Source of the DNA: Deltaproteobacteria bacterium | Lineage (GTDB): Bacteria; Desulfobacterota; Syntrophia; Syntrophales; UBA5619 | Direction of reading: 5' to 3' | NCBI GenBank assembly: GCA_026388345.1 | Contig: JAPLJY010000105.1 | Location: forward strand, 1-22,293 | DNA length: 22,293 nucleotides | Shown: in pieces, positions 7,234-14,630 of the stretch | How the letters are laid out: each line of letters begins with the position of its first letter | How positions within the stretch are numbered: position 1 is the stretch's first letter | Made by a program: the position numbers and the translations under genes | The notes under the pieces: generated by a model | The model's input: the letters and a program-made list of their open reading frames with translations, nothing else | Database searches by the model: none | Told to the model about the DNA's origin: nothing

Positions 7234-8126
7234 GTGAAAAAAAAATAGGCATGATCGGGATAGGGAGCATGGGCAAGCCCATGGCGATGAACCTGCTGAA
7301 GGCCGGGTATCCGCTGACGGTTTATGTCAGAAACCCGCTGGTGAAAAAAGAGGTTGCCGATGCCGGCGGGAAGTCCGCGGGAAGTATCGCCGAACTCGCA
7401 GCCGGGGCGGAGGTTTTGATCACCATCCTGCCGGCGGATCGGGAGATCATCGAGGTTTATACTTCTGAAAACGGCCTGATCGATCATCTGCCGGACGGCG
7501 CCGTCTGTCTGGAAATGACCTCGGCCCGGGGGGAGACCGTCCGGGAAATTGCGGTCTGTGCGCAAAAGAGGGGAAAGAAGATCGATTTCATCGACGCGCC
7601 CGTCAGCGGCGGGGTTCCCGGGGCGCAAAGCGGGACGCTGACCATCATGGCGGGCGGAGAGCGGGGGCTCATCGATGCCTTCATGCCCCTGCTGCAGACG
7701 CTGGGGAGCAAGATCATCTACACCGGCGCCCTGGGAAGCGGAAAATCCGTCAAGATGATCAATCAGTTCCTCAATGCGGCCAACACCTGCATCGCGGCGG
7801 AGGCCCTGCATCTGGCCGGAGACATGGGCCTGGACATGGACATCCTCTGCAGCGTGGTGAATGAGAGTTCCGGCGGATCGTGGATCTTCAAGAACAATGT
7901 GCCGAAGTTCATGATTCCCGGAAAGTTCGAGCAGGGGTTCCGCCTGGAACTGATGAAAAAGGACCTGAGCCTGTCGCTGGAACAGGCGTACAGGGACAAC
8001 CTTTCCCTGCCGCTTCTGAACCTGATCTTCCAGATCTACCAGGCCATGTGCAACCAGGGACATGCAACCGAAAATTACAATGTGGTCAGCCGCTTTGTTC
8101 AGGGGCTCAATCGGAAAGCGGAATAA
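7234..8126 (+). CDS. 3-hydroxyisobutyrate dehydrogenase-like reductase with start-region frameshift
   Basis: A beta-hydroxyacid dehydrogenase, related to tartronate semialdehyde reductase and 3-hydroxyisobutyrate dehydrogenase. It has the Rossmann loop GMIGIGSMGKPMA, the substrate signature DAPVSGGVPGA, and GSGKSVKMINQ with the catalytic lysine. YVRNP after the second strand, with no acidic residue, hints at NADPH. The natural start appears to be GTG 7234, with GGGGGAGGG just ahead, but the following run of nine A (7237-7245) puts it one base out of frame and ends at TAG; ten A would give MKKKIGMIGIGSMG. The open frame itself spans 7161-8126, overlapping the previous gene. ATG 7251 would lose the first beta strand. 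A read error, a real mutation and slippage rescue are all possible. Confidence 0.82.
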
Positions 8127-8190
8127 TATGCCCGCCCCGCCCGGGACCGCGGGGCAGGGCGGCGCTTCACTAAAATAAAGGAGATGTTTG

Positions 8191-8964
8191 ATGATTCGGG
8201 AAAACAAGATTAAAAAAGGCCTCAAGGAGGGGAAGAGCTATATCGGCACCTTTGCCAAGATCGCGGACCCTTGTGTCGTCGAGATTTTCTCTTATATCGG
8301 TTTTGACTTTTTCATCGTGGACAACGAACATACCCAGATGAACAAGGAATCCATGGTGAACCTGGTCCGGACCGCCGGCAACTCCGAGATCGTTCCCACC
8401 GTCCGGATCAAGAACAACGATCCGGTGGAGATCCTCCAGGCGCTCGATTGCGGATCTCTTGGCGTTCAGGTGCCGATGACCGATACCCGGGAAATCGTGC
8501 AGATGGTCGTGGACAGCGCCAAATACGCCCCCCTGGGGAACCGCGGCTACTCTGCAAGCCATCGGGCAGCGGCCTACGGCTTCATGGATGCGACGCAATA
8601 CGCAAAGACGGCCAACGAAAACACGATGGTGGCCGTTTACTGCGAAACCCGGAAGGCCATGGACAACCTGGATGAAATCCTGAAGGTGGAACATGTGGAC
8701 ATCATCTTCATCGGTCCCTTCGATCTGACGCAGGCGCTCGGCGTGATCGGCCAGCCGCGCCATCCGGTGGTCATCGACGCCATTCGGGAGATCACGAAAA
8801 AGACCCGGGCGGCCGGCAAGGCCGTCGGCATCATCGCCTCGGATGCACCGATGACCAAGCAGTGGCTGGAGATGGGAATCCAGTACATCGCGCTCAGTTC
8901 CGATCAGGCGATGATCGGATACGCCGGCCGGCAGTTCATGAAGGAACTGGGAAGAAAGCCGTAG
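8191..8964 (+). CDS. HpcH/HpaI-family class II aldolase (second copy)
   Basis: A 257-residue TIM-barrel aldolase, paralogous to the gene at 5296. Expected active-site residues are His47 in DNEHTQ, Arg72 in VRIKNNDP, Glu152 in CETRKAM and Asp178 in FIGPFDLT. It has GNRGYSASHRAAAYG where the first copy has GKRGYGGLCLSGQWG, a region near the substrate pocket in this family, which suggests a different aldehyde or oxoacid specificity. The start at 8191 has AGGAG seven bases upstream. It lies 64 bases after the reductase and is the last gene of the plus-strand operon before the terminator at 9129. Product by family: pyruvate or a related oxoacid plus an aldehyde. Confidence 0.9.
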   Translation: MIRENKIKKGLKEGKSYIGTFAKIADPCVVEIFSYIGFDFFIVDNEHTQMNKESMVNLVRTAGNSEIVPTVRIKNNDPVEILQALDCGSLGVQVPMTDTREIVQMVVDSAKYAPLGNRGYSASHRAAAYGFMDATQYAKTANENTMVAVYCETRKAMDNLDEILKVEHVDIIFIGPFDLTQALGVIGQPRHPVVIDAIREITKKTRAAGKAVGIIASDAPMTKQWLEMGIQYIALSSDQAMIGYAGRQFMKELGRKP

Positions 8965-9128
8965 GAATCGGCGCCTCCTTTACGTCTTACGTCATATTTT
9001 TTACTTTTTCATGTGAATGGTGGATTTGAGATGAAAATTCCGATAATAGAAACTTCAAACACGAAACACCTTTGAATGAATTCAATCCCGCATTCACATG
9101 CCGGAGGGATCATGGCTGGCTGACCAAT

Positions 9129-9161
9129 ACCCCGTTTCTCAAATAAAGAGAGGGGTTTTTT
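9129..9161 (+). terminator. Likely intrinsic terminator of the catabolic operon
   Basis: ACCCC (9129-9133) pairs with GGGGT (9152-9156) and CTC pairs with GAG inside, with a short internal mismatch, followed by TTTTTT. It lies about 165 bases beyond the last aldolase stop; the bases between (8965-9128) show nothing recognisable. Confidence 0.6.
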
Positions 9162-9198
9162 GTTGCAACTGAGGCGAGCGAGGAGGTTTATTTATGAG

Positions 9199-9702
9199 AT
9201 GTTACATAAGGTTACGGTGAGATTGTCAGGCCAGAATATTCAACAAATCACCACGAAATTTAATATCATTCTTGGCGGAGATTGGCGGGGGACTTCACTT
9301 ACTCTTACAGAAGATTGACCTTCAGCTTAGGTAACTCACAGCCGCCTGTAGGTCGAGTCGAGTAACGCAAAAACTGACGTGATTGACCTGTCGCTCCACG
9401 CCGACCGCTTCGTAGCGTATGAGCTCATCGTTACGCTCTTTAAATCCAAAATCAATGGTCTTAAGGAAATCTCAACCTCACGCTTTGTAGGTGTAACAGC
9501 AACCGGCAAATTCCATTTTTTTCTACCCTCGCGCCTGAGCAGTACGGGTAGAAAGCCGCTATACAAGCGCACCAGCCGAAGATATTAACTTCAAAAAAAT
9601 GATGACCGCTGGGTACAAACAAGTATCAATAGGGTGGGCGAGGTATTGCACCCCGTTTCTGACGCTCTGCTTTATCCAAGGGACCGAACCGACCTGATTT
9701 AA
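9199..9702 (+). pseudogene. Possible decayed small gene of unknown family
   Basis: This AT-richer stretch follows a strong AGGAGG (9181-9186). One frame from ATG 9199 reads 39 codons, then meets TGA 9316, TAG 9328 and TAG 9349. It is open again from 9352 to TAA 9586 (including SLHADRFVAYELIVTLFKSK) and then to TAA 9700, ending PRDRTDLI. All segments are in the same frame and look protein-like, so a broken gene of about 168 codons is possible. I recognise no family. A 78-codon minus-strand frame (9336-9572) overlaps it and could be the true signal, or neither may be coding. ATG 9194 nearer the ribosome site opens only eight codons. Confidence 0.25.
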
Positions 9703-9732
9703 GAGGGCAATGTTATGCGTCACGATCATTGA

Positions 9733-9757
9733 CCCCTGGAGCGATCCGGGGGTTTTT
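9733..9757 (+). terminator. Terminator hairpin with GCGA tetraloop
   Basis: CCCCTGGA, loop GCGA, TCCGGGGG and then TTTTTA: an eight-pair stem with one T-G wobble, capped by a GNRA-type loop. It belongs to a hairpin family repeated nearby (9814-9837 and 10299-10321). It may end transcription through the putative decayed gene. Confidence 0.6.
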
Positions 9758-9760
9758 ATT

Positions 9761-9838
9761 GGCGGGGCGGGTGTGAGAACATCCGTCTTTTATTATGGCC
9801 GGGATAGGCCAAAGGACCTTGAGCGATCCGGTTTTTTG
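9761..9838 (+). repeat. Terminator-cassette repeat, copy A
   Basis: About 78 bases whose reverse complement recurs at 10298-10377. The order is hairpin 1 (GGCGGGT...ATCCGTC, 9766-9787, then TTTT), a GGCCGGGA motif, and a degenerate hairpin 2 (GAGCGATCC core, then TTTTTT). In hairpin 1 a C-to-T change relative to copy B is still paired as a G-T wobble. Confidence 0.7.
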
Positions 9839-9876
9839 TTGCTTAAGGTTAGCAATAGGTTAAATATGAATAGAAG

Positions 9877-9905
9877 AAGGGGTTAGGCTTGTCACCTAAC
9901 CCCTT
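9877..9905 (-). terminator. Probable terminator of tRNA-Ala
   Basis: A perfect 11-base stem (9877-9887 with 9895-9905, AAGGGGTTAGG type) with a seven-base loop lies ten bases beyond the tRNA-Ala CCA end. On the minus strand it is followed by the pyrimidine-rich CTTCTATTC. Confidence 0.65.
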
Positions 9906-9914
9906 GATATTTTA

Positions 9915-9990
9915 TGGTGGAGCTGGCGAGGATCGAACTCGCGGCCTCTTGAATGCCATTCAAGCGCTCTCCCAGCTGAGCTACAACCCC
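9915..9990 (-). tRNA. tRNA-Ala (anticodon GGC)
   Basis: Seventy-six bases on the minus strand begin GGGGTTGTAGCTC and end with an encoded CCA. The acceptor arms GGGGTTG and CAGCTCC pair, with one G-T. The anticodon stem CTTGA/TCAAG encloses ATGGCAT, so the anticodon is GGC, reading GCC and GCT. The T arm contains GTTCGATCC. A possible promoter TTGACA (10051-10046, minus) lies about 55 bases upstream, with only a weak -10. Confidence 0.97.
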
Positions 9991-10061
9991 ACACGTGTTT
10001 GGCCTTCGCGGAAGAAAGGTGCAACTAACACAGGATTTCGCGGCTTGTCAATACATTTTTC

Positions 10062-10091
10062 TTGACTTTTGGATGCCCCCCTCTTAATAAT
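10062..10091 (+). promoter_or_regulatory. Promoter of tRNA-Leu
   Basis: TTGACT (10062-10067), an 18-base spacer and AATAAT (10086-10091) are followed by the GC-rich CGGCGCC. A GC-rich discriminator after the -10 is typical of stable-RNA promoters under stringent control. The tRNA begins ten bases after the -10. Confidence 0.6.
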
Positions 10092-10100
10092 CGGCGCCGT

Positions 10101-10187
10101 GCCGGAGTGGTGAAACTGGTAGACGCAGGGGACTCAAAATCCCCCGGGGGCAACTTCATGTCGGTTCGATTCCGACCTCCGGCACCA
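10101..10187 (+). tRNA. tRNA-Leu (anticodon CAA)
   Basis: Eighty-seven bases with acceptor GCCGGAG/CTCCGGC and an encoded CCA. The anticodon stem GGGGA/TCCCC holds the loop CTCAAAA, giving anticodon CAA for TTG codons. The long variable arm (around CGGGGGCAACTTCATG) marks a class II tRNA, and the T arm has GGTTCGATTCC. Confidence 0.97.
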
Positions 10188-10197
10188 AAATGAAATT

Positions 10198-10245
10198 AAG
10201 GGCTTATGGCTTCTCAGGCAACCGGAAGGCCCTTTTACTTTTTCT
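10198..10245 (+). terminator. Probable terminator of tRNA-Leu
   Basis: AAGGGC (10198-10203) pairs with GCCCTT (10229-10234), with an inner CTTC/GAAG pairing, then TTTTACTTTTT. It starts eleven bases after the tRNA. The outer stem is only six pairs, so strength is uncertain. Confidence 0.5.
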
Positions 10246-10297
10246 GCTATCGGTCATTTTGTCCCGCTCCTGTCCCGCTTTTTTCATTTCATCCACA

Positions 10298-10377
10298 TAA
10301 AAACCCCGGATCGCTCCAGGGTCTTTCAGTTCCCGGCCACAAAAAAGGCGGATGCTCTCACACCCGCCCAGCCCGCC
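10298..10377 (-). repeat. Terminator-cassette repeat, copy B (inverted)
   Basis: The reverse complement of copy A at 9761-9838, with some substitutions. On the minus strand, hairpin 1 (10368-10347, seven pairs, then six T) is followed by hairpin 2 (10321-10304, GCGA loop, then TTTTT). The two copies face each other across the tRNA-Ala/tRNA-Leu pair. The rest of 10246-10520 shows only a short direct repeat of TGTCCCGCT (around 10260-10279) and no gene. Confidence 0.7.
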
Positions 10378-10520
10378 TACCGCTGTCGAAGCTGGGCTTG
10401 ACATTCAATGCAAACCGGGGCATGTAAGCGCGACTGCCTTCAGGCTGTGTATGACGTCCGGTTGTACATCCCTTTCGGTAGAATCTATCTTGATCAAATA
10501 TCCTTCGGCGGAATGAAGAC

Positions 10521-11759
10521 GTGAAAATGTGGAGTCCGAAAGGCGCATCAACAAACGACGCTCAGATTTCCAGTTATCGTTGGGTCATCGTGGGGAGCCT
10601 ATGGCTGGTTCACGTCCTGGCCTTCATGAACTTCTCCAGTTTTGGCATCCTGGCCCCGTTCATCAAAGATGACCTCCAGCTCTCGTCGTTTCAGATTGGA
10701 TTCTTGATATCCGCTCTGTCGATCGGGTCCGGAGTCTGCCAGATGCCAGCGGGGCTCATCGTCGATTCCGCTGGTGTGCGCCGGATGTTGACCCTGGCGG
10801 TCATTGGAATTGGGCTTTTCCTCATTTTGTTTTCCTTTGCTCCCTCCTTTCCGGCCGCCTTGGCAATCCTTCTGCTCTATGGCGGCGCAAACAGCATCAT
10901 CGGCCCTGGTGCGAGCAAGTGCATCATGGACTGGTTTCCCGCAGTGGGTCGGGCCACAGCCATGGGGATCAAACAGACGGGCGTCAACTTCGGCGGGATC
11001 TTTGCTGGGCTTCTTCTGCCGACCATTGTGGTCCTCTTTCCCTGGCGCCAAAGCCTTTTTGCGGTTGGGCTAATCGAAGTGGCCGCGGCAATCCCGATCT
11101 ACTGGTTGCTTCGTGAATCGCCGGTTCGATCTAAAGTTCCCGTGACTTCCCTTGCCTGGGGGAAAATCCTGCGGATGGCGATGCGTCGGGATATGCTGAT
11201 TCTGGGGGGCATCGCATTTTGCTTCATGGCCAGCCAGTTCTGTTTTTCCACTTACCTTATCTTATTTCTGATCCAAGAGATGAAATACCCTATTGTTCGG
11301 GCAGGGCAGTATTACGCCCTGTCTTTTTTCATCGGCGCCACCGCTCGCATCCTCTGGAGCCTGGCGAGTGATTATCTCCTATCCGGGCGACGAAAGGGGA
11401 TACTGGTTTTGATTACCCTGATCCTCTTCCTTTCTTCGCTTGTGTTGGGCATGATCTCCTTCTTCCCCATCTTCTCGCCACTTCTGATATGTGCTATTTT
11501 CGCCTTTGGTATGAGTGGGATCGGCTGGAATGCTATCTATTTGACGATCGTGGGTGAGACTGTGGGTAAGGAATCGGCGGGGCTGGCAACCGGCATCGGC
11601 TATGGCTTCGGTTTTCTGGGGGGCCTGATAGCCCCCCCGCTTTTCGGTTTCTTGGTGGATCGAACGGACACGTATGGATGGTCCTGGCTTTTCTTGACCT
11701 TGTGCACGGGGGGCATCATGTTTCTTCTGAGCTTCTACCAAGAGAAGCCGCCGTCATAG
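10521..11759 (+). CDS. MFS transporter, substrate unknown
   Basis: A 412-residue inner-membrane permease of the major facilitator superfamily with about twelve hydrophobic segments. The loop between segments 2 and 3 has GLIVDSAGVRRML, a form of the MFS motif with the usual Asp and basic residues. Segment 5 contains GIKQTGVNFGGIFAGLLLP, reminiscent of the nitrate/cyanate and oxalate/formate-type branches. GTG 10521 is the upstream start and ATG 10527 two codons later is equally possible; neither has a strong ribosome site. It stands alone between the tRNA region and a convergent lipoprotein gene, so context gives no substrate. Confidence 0.85.
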   Translation: MKMWSPKGASTNDAQISSYRWVIVGSLWLVHVLAFMNFSSFGILAPFIKDDLQLSSFQIGFLISALSIGSGVCQMPAGLIVDSAGVRRMLTLAVIGIGLFLILFSFAPSFPAALAILLLYGGANSIIGPGASKCIMDWFPAVGRATAMGIKQTGVNFGGIFAGLLLPTIVVLFPWRQSLFAVGLIEVAAAIPIYWLLRESPVRSKVPVTSLAWGKILRMAMRRDMLILGGIAFCFMASQFCFSTYLILFLIQEMKYPIVRAGQYYALSFFIGATARILWSLASDYLLSGRRKGILVLITLILFLSSLVLGMISFFPIFSPLLICAIFAFGMSGIGWNAIYLTIVGETVGKESAGLATGIGYGFGFLGGLIAPPLFGFLVDRTDTYGWSWLFLTLCTGGIMFLLSFYQEKPPS

Positions 11760-11903
11760 GAAAAATCCGGCCTGTGCTTCTCGTCCCGTTCCCACACACC
11801 CATATCATCGGATTTAGGGCTGAACGTCCCCGCTCTCGGGTCGGCCATGATTTTCGGGGGTTCTTTTTCAGCCTTTTTCATCTTCCTGCCATCTGGTTTG
11901 AAA

Positions 11904-11923
11904 GGGCCGGGTTTCCCCGGCCC
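11904..11923. other. GC-rich hairpin between convergent genes
   Basis: GGGCCGGG, loop TTT and CCCCGGCCC form a strong stem in the 313-base gap 11760-12072. It could end transcription from either side, but neither flank has a real T run. I see no gene in the rest of this gap. Confidence 0.4.
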
Positions 11924-12072
11924 CCGGTCTGGGTCAACAACCCCGTTTCGCGTCAATCTGTTCCCGCAGCCATTTCTTCCCGTGCTGCTGAAAAGAAGAT
12001 CCCGCCCCGGCGGCGGCGACCCTGGCACGGATCGGAGCCGAAAGAAACCCTGCGACCGGATCCGGGACCTTT

Positions 12073-12537
12073 TTAGCGGCCCTGGCCTGTTTTGGGCATC
12101 TCCAGCCTGCCTCTTTCGTCAAAGTTCAGGCCGTAGGAGGCGCCGGTCATGAGGCGGCCCTTGATGCGGTAGGAGAGCGCGTCGATGTTTCCGTGGGACA
12201 ATCCCTGGATCTGGCGTATGAGGCCGGCGAATCCGGTTACCGCGGTGACGTCCAGCACCGCCTCGCCCATGCGCGGCACCGTGACCGCCTTGTCGCTCAC
12301 GCCCTTTGCGAAAGGTTCCCCGTTGAGTTCCACCTCGAAACTCAGGCCGTTGATCGGAATCTCCACATTGTTCGGATTGAGCACCCGCAGCTTGATAGCC
12401 AGCCGCTGTTCGAACAGGCCCGCCTCGATCACTTCGATGCCGGCCACGGTGACCGATGGTGCCTGGATTCCCATCCCGGCGCATCCGCTAAGCAGCACGG
12501 CAAGCAGAATTGCTGCGATCAATGTGGGTCTTTTCAT
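12073..12537 (-). CDS. LEA14-like (LEA type 2) lipoprotein
   Basis: A 154-residue predicted lipoprotein. The signal peptide ends in the lipobox LLSGC (Cys about residue 18), so the mature protein is anchored to a membrane from the periplasmic side. The remainder resembles the LEA14/WHy fold: LAIKLRVLNPNNVEIPINGLSF is the characteristic stretch in which an NPN motif precedes a beta-rich region. The family is linked with desiccation or stress responses in plants, but the bacterial role is unclear. ATG 12537 is preferred because GGAG lies six bases upstream; an in-frame ATG four codons earlier lacks this. It is convergent with the MFS gene and divergent from the SDR gene. Confidence 0.82.
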   Translation of the reverse strand: MKRPTLIAAILLAVLLSGCAGMGIQAPSVTVAGIEVIEAGLFEQRLAIKLRVLNPNNVEIPINGLSFEVELNGEPFAKGVSDKAVTVPRMGEAVLDVTAVTGFAGLIRQIQGLSHGNIDALSYRIKGRLMTGASYGLNFDERGRLEMPKTGQGR

Positions 12538-12727
12538 GGATTTCTCCAATGGGTTGTCGATGGATATGAAAATAACCGGAAGTCATCCGTAAGTCAAGGA
12601 GGGGTTTTGCCCGCAGGGGATTTGTGGCAGGGATATTTTTCGATGTTTTTCGATGTTGACACCGGAGAGATTGTGTCCGATGATCAGCTGCTTTCCACGG
12701 GTCCAATATCTCGATATGGAGGTTCGC

Positions 12728-13516
12728 ATGAAACTGTACGATCTGTTCAGGTTGAGCGGCAAGGTTGCCCTCGTGACGGGCGGGGGCAGGGGCATCGGAA
12801 AGTTCATCGCCACGGGGCTGGCGGAGGCGGGGGCGGATCTGATTCTCACCTCCCGGAAGATAAAGAACCTCGAGGCCACGGCGCAGGTCCTCTCCGGGGA
12901 GTTCGGCGTGAAGGTTCTCCCCGTCGCCTGCGACGTGGCGAATCCGGAGGCGATCGACGCCATGCTCAGGACTGCAATGGCGCAATTTCCCCGGATCGAC
13001 ATCCTGGTGAACAACGCCGGGGCCACCTGGGGGGCGCCCACGCTGGAATTCCCGCTCGAAAAATGGGATCAACTGTTCAATGTGAACGTTCGCGGCGTCT
13101 GGATCCTCACCCAGAAAGTCGCCAACATCATGAAAAACCAGGGCGGCGGAAACATCATCAACATCTCGTCGGTCATGGGGTTCCGGGGCTCGGAGGAACT
13201 GGTCCACCCGGCCGTCCCATACAACTCGACGAAGGCCGCGATCAACCTGCTCACGATGAACCTCGCGGTCAAACTCGCCCCTTATAAAATCCGCGTCAAT
13301 GCGATCGCCCCCGGCTTCTTCAGGACCGACATGATGGCCTACATCGAGAAGCCCGAATTCAAGGCCGCCTATGACCTGACGCTCGCCACTATCCCCCTCG
13401 GGCGGATCGGGGATGCCGACGACATGAAGGGGCTTGCCGTCTTTCTCGCCTCAGACGCCTCGGCCTACATGACGGGGCAGGTCGTGGTGAACGACGGCGG
13501 CCTGCTTGCCAAGTAA
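12728..13516 (+). CDS. SDR-family oxidoreductase (3-oxoacyl reductase/gluconate dehydrogenase-like)
   Basis: A 262-residue classical short-chain dehydrogenase expected to use NAD(P)H on an alcohol/ketone pair. The cofactor loop TGGGRGIG is at 17-24, NNAG at 95-98, the catalytic serine near 147-148 (INISS), Tyr165 and Lys169 in YNSTK, and the C-terminal GQVVVNDGG is typical. Arg43 in TSRK just after the second strand suggests NADPH. GGAGG lies five bases before ATG 12728, which decides the start over ATG 12716 (whose own codons contain that site). The Nudix gene begins ten bases downstream, so the two are probably cotranscribed. The family is too broad to assign a substrate. Confidence 0.92.
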   Translation: MKLYDLFRLSGKVALVTGGGRGIGKFIATGLAEAGADLILTSRKIKNLEATAQVLSGEFGVKVLPVACDVANPEAIDAMLRTAMAQFPRIDILVNNAGATWGAPTLEFPLEKWDQLFNVNVRGVWILTQKVANIMKNQGGGNIINISSVMGFRGSEELVHPAVPYNSTKAAINLLTMNLAVKLAPYKIRVNAIAPGFFRTDMMAYIEKPEFKAAYDLTLATIPLGRIGDADDMKGLAVFLASDASAYMTGQVVVNDGGLLAK

Positions 13517-13526
13517 TTGTGGAGAA

Positions 13527-14459
13527 ATGCCGTTGGAGAAGGAAAGCTTTTTCACGAAAAGCGGAGGCAGAAACGGGGCGGACCGGACACCGCGGGATGC
13601 CGCAACGGTGATCCTTCTGCGCGACCGGGTGGAAGGGCCTTATGAGGTCTTCCTCATGCGGCGCGGTCGGAATCAGGTCTTCATGGGCGGGGCCTATGTC
13701 TTTCCCGGAGGCCGCCTGGACGAAGCCGATGCCGATCAGGAACTGGCGGCCTGCGTCGGCGGTCTCTGCGCGGCCGATGCGAAACGTCTTCTCCAGGAAA
13801 CGGATCTTCCGGAGGCGGCCGCCCTTGGCCTCTTTGTGGCCGCCATCCGGGAGACCTTTGAGGAGGCGGGGGTTCTCCTCGCCCGCGATGTCCGCGGAGG
13901 TTTGGTCGATCTGTCCGCTCCGGAAACGGCCGCCCGCTTTGCCGCCTACCGTCTGGAACTCCATGATAATCGGATGACCCTGAGGGATCTGGCGCGGCGT
14001 GAAGGGCTCCTGTATGCCCCCGATCTTCTCACCCCCTATTCCCACTGGATCACGCCGGAGATCGAGACCCGGCGGTTCGACACCCGTTTCTTCCTGGCGA
14101 GGCTTCCGGAGGGGCAGGTCCCCGTCCACGACCGGATGGAGCTGACGGAGTCCCGTTGGCTGACCCCCGCCTTCGCGCTGACGGAGAATGCGGCGGGACG
14201 GATCGTTCTGATGCCGCCCACCCTCAAGACGATCGAAGAATTGCTGACCTTTTCCAATACCGGGCAGCTCTTTGCCGCCGCCCGATCGCAACGGATCCGG
14301 ACGATCCTCCCCGATGCCTTTTGGACGGCGGACAGTTTCGGCATCCGCCTTCCTTGCGATTCGGAATACACCCTGACCGAGTACCGGCAGCCGCCCCGTC
14401 CCGGGGAGAGCACGCGGATCGTCATGGAGGGCGGGATCTGGAAGACCCGAGCGGTCTGA
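13527..14459 (+). CDS. Nudix hydrolase of NUDT19/CoA-diphosphatase-like type
   Basis: A 310-residue Nudix protein. The Nudix box is split: FPGGRL at about 60-64 and RETFEEAGVLL from residue 108, with an insertion of about 35 residues between them. Such an insertion is known in NUDT19/RP2-like CoA diphosphohydrolases, so hydrolysis of CoA or acyl-CoA at the pyrophosphate is the leading guess. Catalytic residues Arg108, Glu109, Glu112 and Glu113 are present. GGAG at 13521 is only two bases from ATG 13527 and eight from TTG 13533, so the TTG may be the real start. It directly follows the SDR gene, which hints that both act on acyl-CoA metabolism (inference). Confidence 0.85.
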   Translation: MPLEKESFFTKSGGRNGADRTPRDAATVILLRDRVEGPYEVFLMRRGRNQVFMGGAYVFPGGRLDEADADQELAACVGGLCAADAKRLLQETDLPEAAALGLFVAAIRETFEEAGVLLARDVRGGLVDLSAPETAARFAAYRLELHDNRMTLRDLARREGLLYAPDLLTPYSHWITPEIETRRFDTRFFLARLPEGQVPVHDRMELTESRWLTPAFALTENAAGRIVLMPPTLKTIEELLTFSNTGQLFAAARSQRIRTILPDAFWTADSFGIRLPCDSEYTLTEYRQPPRPGESTRIVMEGGIWKTRAV

Positions 14460-14630
14460 AAACAGGATCTCTCCCACGCTGCCAAAACGTGTGGCGCAAC
14501 CGGCAATCAGGTCCGGCAATCCGGTCCGGTTGACTTGCCCTATAAAAAGGATTAACGTTTTGCGGTCGGAATGCCGGGAGAAAGACCGCGAGGGTCCTGA
14601 ACTAACCGTGAGAGAAAAAGGAGGTCCGTT

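Noticed and set aside
9915..10187. tRNA genes as a prophage or island attachment site
   Set aside because: No integrase gene is present and I see no second copy of either tRNA 3' end in the window.
10204..10404. 66-codon minus-strand frame next to tRNA-Leu
   Set aside because: It runs through the terminator hairpins of repeat copy B and has no convincing ribosome site.
8965..10520. CRISPR array
   Set aside because: The repeats here are few, inverted and hairpin-forming, with no regular spacing of direct repeats.
12193..13287. 364-codon plus-strand frame across the LEA14/SDR region
   Set aside because: It crosses the start of a clear SDR gene in another frame and runs antisense to a lipoprotein with an intact lipobox.
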